From contig JAACJP010000020.1 of NCBI GenBank assembly GCA_013368375.1, positions 434,001 to 498,000 of the forward strand: a stretch of 64,000 nucleotides of DNA. The letters run 5' to 3'. The stretch is from Tricholomella constricta (taxonomy: Eukaryota > Basidiomycota > Agaricomycetes > Agaricales > Lyophyllaceae). Each line of letters starts with the position of its first letter. Within the stretch, counting starts at the first letter, position 1. The notes under the pieces were generated by a model, which was not told the origin of the DNA, made no database searches, and saw nothing but the letters and a program-made list of their open reading frames with translations. The position numbers were made by a program, and so were the translations under genes. Of this stretch, positions 56,692-64,000 are shown one piece after another.

Positions 56692-59412
56692 CCGCCCCTA
56701 GGCCCATCCCCATCCCCATATCCATACCCATACCCATACCCATGCCCATACCAGTCGCCATACCGGGCTGGTTCCAATCCTGCTGCGACGGTGTAGGCAT
56801 GACCACCTCCTCCATCTCCTGCTCCATTTCCTGCTCCTGCTCTTGTTCTTGTTCTTGTTCTTGTTCCTGTTCCTGCTGCTGCTGCTGTTGCTGTTGCGGC
56901 TGCGGCTGCTGCTGCGGCTGTCCACCCGTGCGTTCCCTCTGCCGCCGCGAAAACTCGCTCATCTGCACGAGCGATTCGCGCGCCACGTCCTCCGGTCTCC
57001 CCACCGTACCCGTACCCGTACCCGCACCCGCGCTCAAGCCCACGCCCAAAGCCACACCACCACCGCCACCACCATCTCCTCCGCCGCCGCCGCCGCCGCC
57101 ATTATTGCCCGAATCAAGCATGAGCGGGAGGAACGGCGCGTACTGCTGGTTCTGCGGGGCGCCGAGCATACGCGCGGGCGCGGGGTGGTTAGTATTGGAC
57201 GGCGCACCCCCACCACCACCGAGCCCGAGGCCAGACGGGGCGAGGCCCTGCGGGGTGAGGGACTTCGAAGCGGAAGCGGAAGCGGAAGACGAAGACGAGG
57301 GCTGGGTGTGCGTGTGCGTGTGCGTGTGCGTGTGGGGATGCGGATGGGGATGGGGATGGGGATGGGTGGTGGTACTAGGCCCTCCTCCTCCTACTCCTAC
57401 TCCTCCTCCCACACCGCCGGGGCCGGGGAGGTCTAGATTCAACCCGAGGTCCAGATTCGAGGGCTGGGGCTGGGGCTGGGGCTGAGGCTGGGTCTTGATT
57501 TCTGTGCCTGAAGCCCGGGCGAGGGTCGTGCGTGTGGCATCGGAATTGAAAGTGAGGGGGGGTGGGGGGCGGTTGGTGTAAATTATTTTTGAGGGGATGG
57601 GGAATATACAGAGAAAACGGAAAACGGTCAGCGGTGGGATCTTTTACACGAGGCTGAGGAGAGGAAGAGAGAAAGGAAAAGAGAGGATTTGAGCCGAAAC
57701 TAGTATATATGTCAATGTAGAGTATATGCGCGGTGTCAGAAATTGGGGAGTCTACAGAGATTGAGTGGAGCGTGCGCGTGCGCGTGATGGGCAACTATCG
57801 TAAAACACAAACAACAACAAGAAGAAGAAAAAAAGGGATGCAAGAAACTTGGTGTGGGGGGGGGGGGAGATTACAGAGGGAAATACGGTGTTGTCCGCGC
57901 AAGAGCAGCAGACGTATCTGCGACAAGCCATGGAGAAGCAAAAAGGAAGAAAGCAGACAAGCCATAAACCTCACTCACCCTGTCCATCGAGCCCGACCCA
58001 TCCGCCCACGAGGCCTCTAACGACACCGTCCTGCATGGCCATGCCGCGCTGCACGCCCACCAGGCCCTGCAGCACGTCCGTCTGCCCGCGCTCGAGCCGG
58101 CGCATGCGTTCCTCGAGCTCCCGTTCCCGCGCCTCGCGTGTCCGCAGCTGCGCCTGCAGCGTTGCGACCTGCGTATGGAGCTCCTGGATCTCGTGCTGGA
58201 TTTGCACCTGGTGCGGGGACGCCGGGGACGGGGAGCGCGAGTAGGAGTGGGAGTGGGAGTGGGAGAGGGAGTAGGACGGGGAGCGGGAGCGGTGGTGCCG
58301 GGAATGCCGCCGGGAGCGGTGGTGGGAGCTCGAGCTCGAGGGCTGCGGAGCGCCCTGTTGCTGCTGCTGCTGCTGCTGTTGTTGTTGTTGCTGTTGTTGT
58401 TTGCGCTGTGCGGGGACTTTGCGCTTGATGTTTTCGAGAGACTCCCGGCGGTCGGCGTGGAAGTCCGGATGGCGGAACGTCCAGCTCTGGGGTGTTCCGG
58501 TATGTTTGATTAGCTCAAACACGAAACAAAAAAAAACGACCGATCACACCTGTTCGCCGAACTGCATCATCTCATCGGTGTTCTTGACCTTGTGGAAATC
58601 GTACTTGTTGAGCTGGCGCACGAAGCTCGCAAAGTTGGAGTGCTTGAACATCCGCGGCAAGATCGACTTTGTGAACTCGTTCATGTCCTGTGTGCAGGGT
58701 TTTCCGATGATGATGATGTCAATCGAAACTAAAAATAACAAGCTTAGATCTCACCTTTACCACGAAGCAATCTCCTTGAGGACCCCACGACACGACGTGC
58801 TCGAAGGACTGGTCTTCGAGCATTCTGCGCGTCTCGGCGTCAGCGTCTGGCGCCCGCGACAGGGAGGAAGACGACTCACTTGAACAGCTTTTTGACAAAG
58901 TCGCTGGTAGTAGGCATGGAATCGTCAATGGATGCTCGACTCGAAGATGCGTTGGCGTTGGTGTTGGTGGTGGTGGCGCCAGGGTCTTTGGGATACATGG
59001 CAGTCTGGCCCGCGGATTCGCGTTTGATCGGGAAGGGGAGTGTGGTGGTGGGCTGCTGCTGCTGGTGCTGGTGGAGGTGGGGTAGGTGGTGTGGGAGGTG
59101 TTGAGCTTGTTGTCGTTGTTGTCCGGGGTGCAATTCATCCCGTGAACTTGAATTGCGACGGGGCGACCACAGGGGCTGCGGCTGCTGCTGGTGCTGCTGG
59201 TGCTGGTGCCGGCCCGGTGGGTTGGTCAGATTAGGCAGGGCAGGAAGAGTGTTGGTGTTCGGGGCCAGTCGCGGGTGGAGCTGGTTCGGGGAAGGGAGCT
59301 GCGAGGACGGAAAAAGCAGAGGCTGCTGCTGGTGCGGTTGCTGTTGTGGCTGATGTGGCTGATGTTGATGCTGCCTGGAATAGCCGCCGGCGCTGGGTAG
59401 AGTCTGGTCCAT
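55158..59412 (-). CDS. skn7: Skn7-like transcription factor: HSF domain, coiled coil, response-regulator receiver
   Basis: Eight exons inferred: 59412-58880, 58824-58755, 58687-58550, 58486-57979, 57507-56186, 56082-55953, 55887-55829, 55757-55158; 3360 nt, 1119 residues, phases consistent. Residues about 170-272 are an HSF-type DNA-binding domain ([30 protein letters not shown]), followed by a Gln run and a coiled coil ([19 protein letters not shown]). The receiver begins at about 809 with VLLVDDD. The phospho-acceptor is Asp858 (DIVMPKLDG), with Thr886 and Lys908 in LPKPF. In fungi Skn7 takes phosphate from the histidine kinase/Ypd1 relay and controls oxidative- and osmotic-stress genes in the nucleus. 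The roughly 430 residues between coiled coil and receiver are low complexity (His-Thr, Gln-Glu, Gly). The 471-nt intron 4 is unusually long and might hide a small exon. Confidence 0.88.
57306..57336. repeat. Coding microsatellite (GTGTGC)n in skn7
   Basis: About five hexamer units encode a His-Thr run in the linker of the Skn7-like protein. Confidence 0.8.
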
Positions 59413-61220
59413 TTGACAGAGATGTTTTATGGCGGATCGCTAGAGTGTCGAGCCCAGATGGATGTCTCTGCTCTGGACTCTAAATGCTCATCACCTTTCA
59501 GCCAAATCCCGCAACTTCAGTCGCAAAAAGTCTAGGCTCGCCCATCCGTTTTGAGAACACAGGGTCTAGACCTGTGCCTGACCGTATTTCCCACGCACCT
59601 TTTGCTGCCCTTCTCCTTCTGCGCAAGCCCAGGCGCCTCTGGACAAACTCTTTAAGCTTCCTCTCACTCGAACCAGGGCTCTTGGTTTTGCAATTCTCGG
59701 ACCTTTGTGCTCGGAAAACAGCCTTTCCAACCCGAGCTCACCCTGGCTCGTGCGGTGCAGTGCGGCGCGGCGCATCGCACCACTTCTCTCATTGAAGCTG
59801 TTGACAGTAATAATCATGCGGGACCCCTCGTGGTCCTCGATTTGTCATGGGCCACGAAAGGATGACGAGTAATTTAGTACCGCAGTGGGACGATAACTCT
59901 GGGTTTTTTTCCTCTCTCTTACATATACACACTAGTACTACAGTGTGAAACTTTTGCTTTTCATTTTGACGCAATGCTTCCGCTATGAATCGAATTCCGC
60001 CCCCTCCCCCCCACATCCCTGGATCACCCGAAGCTCGGTCACCTGCTGCTGCTGCTGCTGCTGCGCCTGTCTGCTTACCCATCTCCGAGGTCATTGCTAG
60101 TGTCAGTGTCAGTGTCGGTGTCAATAACACGCTGCCCCAATAGTTGTCGTCGAAAGGGGTGTCATGCCACTCCAAGATATCTCTCTCGGCCTCGGCCTGC
60201 AAAGCGTATGGCTTCTGATTCACTCTGCGGGCTGTGCTTTTCCATCATACCTTCACTCTCGTCGTATTCCACATCAACGTCTTGCTGGCCGCTCATGCAT
60301 CATGCATCATGAATGCATGATCAGTCGCGTCGGTTCTCGAGACTCGACATGCCCCGAATCAAACCCGTCCTCATAAACTCAGTACCTGGCTATATATATA
60401 CTCCCTAGGCGAGTCTCCAATGCCATCCGTTATAATACTGTAATACCGCGCGCGCAAGACGAATACGAATACTTGCATCTCTGGTCATAACATCGCGTTC
60501 TGGGATTCGAAACAGGCTGCGAGGACATTAATTGAATTAGAATTATCACACGTAGATCGTCCAACGTCCTGCCCGTCATGGAGGACATTTCGCGCCCTCT
60601 CGCCCTCTCTCTCTCTCTCTCCCACTACACCACACCGGCCCGCAGGAATTTTGCATTGGCATTGGCATGGCCCACATACCCCCGCACCCCACACCCCATA
60701 CATCTTGAACCGCACAGCCTGTATAGCGCGTATATACCACATACATCAGATTCTCTAAACTCTACTGTTCTAATCTTATTTTCCTTCACACCGTGACACA
60801 CGTCGCGTTCAAGGGGCGTTGAGTTGCGTGCTCCTCATACGTCCTGCTATTCTTGATTCCTTTGGATTGCGCGGTAGACCATGACCATGGCCCCGATACG
60901 ATACGATACGACTGCGGCGAGGACTATTATACTTCAAGAAGGGAAGGGAAGTACTTGGAAGGGGCGTGGATGTAGCCATTTGTGTGTACGTGAGAAGAAG
61001 TTAGATGGGGACCATGATATAGCCGTGCATAGTATACGCTATGTATGATATATGACTCCCCAAGCTCAAAGTATTCCAGTAAAGTGTGATAACGATGGAA
61101 TGGGTCGTCCTAATACCACATATACATACGTCTGTCGATATCCAATATCCATTAATCCCTTACACACATCCTATCCCTTCGTCACACACGAAACACGAAA
61201 CACGAAGCTCGAAGGAAAGA
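59413..61220. other. skn7 upstream region and hydrolase 3' region
   Basis: About 1.8 kb without a supported gene. A CT dinucleotide run is at 60605-60621. ORFs of 70-140 codons here have no domain and biased composition. It probably contains the skn7 promoter on its left side. Confidence 0.5.
60605..60621. repeat. CT dinucleotide microsatellite
   Basis: Eight CT units and a final C. Confidence 0.8.
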
Positions 61221-63325
61221 TCAAGAATCCCGCACGTAACGTCCTAGCACCTCCAACATAGCCTCCCTCCTATCCCGCGTATCAAAAACAGTTGCATGGT
61301 CCAAGTCCGGGTAAAACAGCACCTCCAAGTCTCCCCCTCCCCTCCCTTTCCCTCCTCCTCCTCCTCCTCCTACTTCATGTCCTACTCCATTTCCTTCTTG
61401 TTGTGACATCCCCGCAGCTGATGCCACCCCAGCCTCAGCCTCCGCATCCAGCGCACCCGCACCCAAATCCGCATCCAAATCGCAACCACCCCGACCCCGA
61501 CCCCGACCCCGACTCTCCTGTTCCTCCTCCAGCCCCCAATCCGCCCATCCCCTTCCCACCCACCGCGCACACGCCTCCTCCATCCCAGTGAGGTACCGCC
61601 GCACACTCTCCGCGGGCACGATCTGGTCTTTCCCCGCCAACACCACCGCTACATTCCTCCCCCTCCCTCTCCCTCTTCCCCTCCCTATCATCTCCACACC
61701 GTACCCCCCCTCATCCCCATCCCCCTCCCCCTCCCTCTGTGGCACACGCACACGCACACGAGCCCGCATCCAAGCCCTGACATCCTCCCTCCACGCCACG
61801 CCCTCCGTCCAAAAGAACGCGCGCCCCAGCGTCCGCGCCACATCCGCATCCGTGCTCGCAAAATACCACAGCTGCCACTCCGCCGCTGCCCCCGGCGCGC
61901 GGTACAGAAAGTTGTGCGCCACGGGCGGGAGGTGCAACAGGACTGGGATCGGGTCGATCAGGAGCGTGTGTGCGAGTTTTGGGAGGAGGGGGTGCGGGTC
62001 GTGCGGCGGCGGGTGCCGGGGCGGGGGTGGCGTGTCCGAGAAAGACGGGGACGTGGTATCCGGGAGAGACGGGGACGTGGCATGGTGCGAGGTGCAGGAG
62101 TCGCGCAGGACACAGCTGGTGATGAAGGTGCCGTAGGAATGGGCGACGACGACGATGCGGGGTATGTTTAGGGTGTCTAGGATGTTGTTCAGGGCGGAGG
62201 CGATGAGGGGCGCTGGGGGCACGGGGTGGGTGGTCATGTGCATGCTGATGGGGAGGAACTCGATGAGGAGGATGCCGATGTCCGGGTCTTGGGCGATGAT
62301 GTCACGGATGAAGGGGAGGTAGGGGTGGAGTCCGATCTGGGGGCGTCGTTCTTGAGGTTTGTAAGGGGTATGGAAGAGAAGGGAGATAAAGACGTACGCC
62401 GATTCCGTGCAGAAAGACGAGGGGGAGTTTGGTTGGTGATGTGTGGGGGCGGTACCAGTATGGGAGCAGGATGTCGGGGGAGAGGTTGGCGTTGTTTGAG
62501 ACGAGGGAGAGAACGGGTCGGGGTGGGAATGTCTGGAACCATTTGGACGTCGAAGAATAGTGTTTGAATCCAAGAGAGAGGAGATTGAGAGACGTAATTG
62601 TGTCCACCAGACATACGATCTAAGTAACATCATAAATCTGGTCAGAACATGTTACGAGCCTCCCGAAAACGGCACTCACTGCATACCATGCTAGCGGCCG
62701 ATGCACCGTCTGCACGGGGTCAAGCGTCAATCGCATTATCTTCACCCCCGACTCGCCTACATCATCATCCAATGTTTCACCCAACAATCCCTCTACCGTC
62801 GCAACATACGAGTCAAGCTCCTCTCTCCATTCCTCCTGTGCACCACCGGGCGAGCTCGGGAACAGAGCCCATAGAAGCCAGTCAACGACATCCTGACGCC
62901 GGAGCTTCTTGTCAGGAGCTCCCCGGGTGAGGAACCAGCCTCGCGGGTATGGCGCATCGGCTATGAGGTGTGCGATTCCAAGATCCGTGCAACACTTTGC
63001 AAAGAGGGCTTTACGCTCCGCTTTCGTTAAAGCGGGAGGTGAATACGTCGGAGGCTACACATCTCGTTATTTAACCCGATGCTTCCAAATGAAGATGAAA
63101 ACGGAAATGAATACGTACAAGTTGGAGTCGCCTTGTACGAGGGACATGGACAAAAAGGTAGAAAGAAGCCTCAGCTATAGCCAATGCTCCTAGAATGGGT
63201 GTGAAGAGGAAAAACCGGTTGTAGGCGCTTATGGCAAGATAAAGAATGCTGGTTGGCGCGATGAGGCGAAGGGCAGCGATACTGGCACGGATGAAGACGT
63301 ATTCGGGAAAACTGTTCCCGATCAT
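61221..63325 (-). CDS. Alpha/beta hydrolase with N-terminal membrane region
   Basis: Four exons inferred: 63325-63119, 63054-62680, 62619-62398, 62336-61221; 1920 nt, 639 residues. Exon 1 encodes hydrophobic helices (ALRLIAPTSILYLAI, FTPILGALAIAEASFYLFV), suggesting a membrane anchor. The hydrolase fold starts late: oxyanion loop LVFLHGIG spans the last intron, the nucleophile is Ser335 in VVAHSYGTF, the acid is Asp in AGKDQIVP and the base is His in LDHATVF. Between the acid and the base there is a long Gly/Arg/Asp-rich insertion. Substrate unknown; basidiomycete relatives are uncharacterised serine hydrolases. The start at 63325 was chosen because upstream in-frame residues look non-homologous. 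Confidence 0.82.
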
Positions 63326-64000
63326 CAGAGTTAGAAACACCTCTGTGTCGACGTCGCTATCGATGGCGAGGTGGTGGTTGATGATAGGCCGACATTGTTG
63401 GTCTCCGCATCCTGCCCTGACAACGGAGATAGGTTCGTCATGGGCGCAGCAAACGATCGCCTGGTGCTGATAAGATAAGATAAGATAGGCGGCCTCTGAC
63501 CGCTCTGTCCGTACAATATCAAGCGGACCACGACGAGTACTAGACGCTCTACTGCTCTCCATTGGCCTTTACATAACTTTTACATAGCAAGACTGCATGT
63601 TATGGCAAGCCATGTACAGCGTGCAAGTACGCTCGGGGTTATCACGATTATTGTTTATCTTGGCTTGTAACAAACCACGTTGAAGAAGTGAGGCGTTGAA
63701 TAAGAGCAGCTCGGCCGGGTTCAATATGAGGCAGAAGGTGCTATCAGGTCTATAGGATGGACAAGTATTTGCCCGGTAAGACAAGCTTCGTGGTACGAAG
63801 GAGCGATATCCTGATCGAAGTTGTGGAGGAGGCGTTTCGTGGGAACTGCCGTACTGGCGGATCAAATACGTTTTGCCCCGAAACAGCGGTGACCCTCATC
63901 CATTTATAACCGATCGATGATGATGAGTGCGTTTGTCTTCATCTGACTACCCATCGTTCCACGTCGACGTATCGAGCAGGTACTTTCCGGGACACAACAA
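63326..64000. other. Upstream region of the hydrolase gene
   Basis: No further gene supported. The minus frame continues upstream of the chosen start to 63562 without a stop, so a longer N-terminus is possible. An ORF at 63569-63865 has no support. Confidence 0.45.
63469..63488. promoter_or_regulatory. Four tandem GATAA motifs
   Basis: Four GATAA-type units in tandem (the last reads GATAG), about 145 bp upstream of the hydrolase start. Fungal GATA factors bind such sites; function here is inference. Confidence 0.4.

Noticed and set aside
56547..57485. Plus-strand 312-codon Pro/Cys-rich ORF
   Set aside because: Antisense of the low-complexity linker of the Skn7-like gene.
59789..60223. Minus-strand 144-codon ORF
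   Set aside because: Ala run and atypical composition, no domain; likely chance in the skn7 upstream region.

Overview
The window looks like a transposon-rich block of an Agaricomycete (mushroom-forming basidiomycete) genome. Short 47-71 nt GT-AG introns, a KDZ-associated CxC5/CxC6 protein, a fungal kinase-like gene with an HGD loop, a P-loop GTPase of a type common in Agaricomycetes, chromodomain Ty3/Gypsy elements and a Skn7-type regulator all point that way. No prokaryotic feature, CRISPR array, rRNA or tRNA gene was seen.

Layout. 1-2385: 5' part of a minus-strand Gypsy element (protease, gag, LTR) inserted into a Ty1/Copia element whose pol (2387-5635) and 3' LTR follow. 6571-8978: a five-exon kinase-like gene. 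9530-13446: a complete non-autonomous LTR element with identical 195-bp LTRs and a TGTGG target duplication; its one long ORF is cut by a 17-bp tandem duplication, and its interior is packed with perfect short hairpins. 13525-19682: a candidate DNA transposon with terminal inverted repeats and two convergent multi-exon genes, one encoding CxC5/CxC6 cysteine clusters. 20121-41422: a Gypsy chromovirus (element A, minus strand) split between RT and RNase H by a second Gypsy element (element B, 25774-36228, target duplication ACTGG). B carries an antisense gene for a Zn2Cys6/coiled-coil protein. The 3' end of A is joined head-to-head to an inverted copy of its own 5' end. 41423-45140: LINE ORF1-like and Copia integrase remnants with a solo LTR (target duplication GCACC) and LTR debris. 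46190-48232: about 16 copies of a 129-bp tandem repeat directly downstream of a minus-strand GTPase gene. 50370-53493: a decayed coiled-coil gene. 55158-63325: two intact host genes on the minus strand, a Skn7-like HSF/response-regulator factor and an alpha/beta hydrolase with an N-terminal membrane region.

How it fits together. The insertions have a readable order: Gypsy into Copia at the left edge, B into A in the middle, and a solo LTR into LINE-like sequence on the right. Host genes remain intact only right of about 55 kb and in the kinase-like and GTPase islands. All exon models come from splice motifs and reading phase read by eye. For most multi-exon models (kinase-like, CxC5/CxC6, TIR-element plus gene, skn7, hydrolase, GTPase) the coding lengths sum to a multiple of three. 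None was checked against transcripts or databases.
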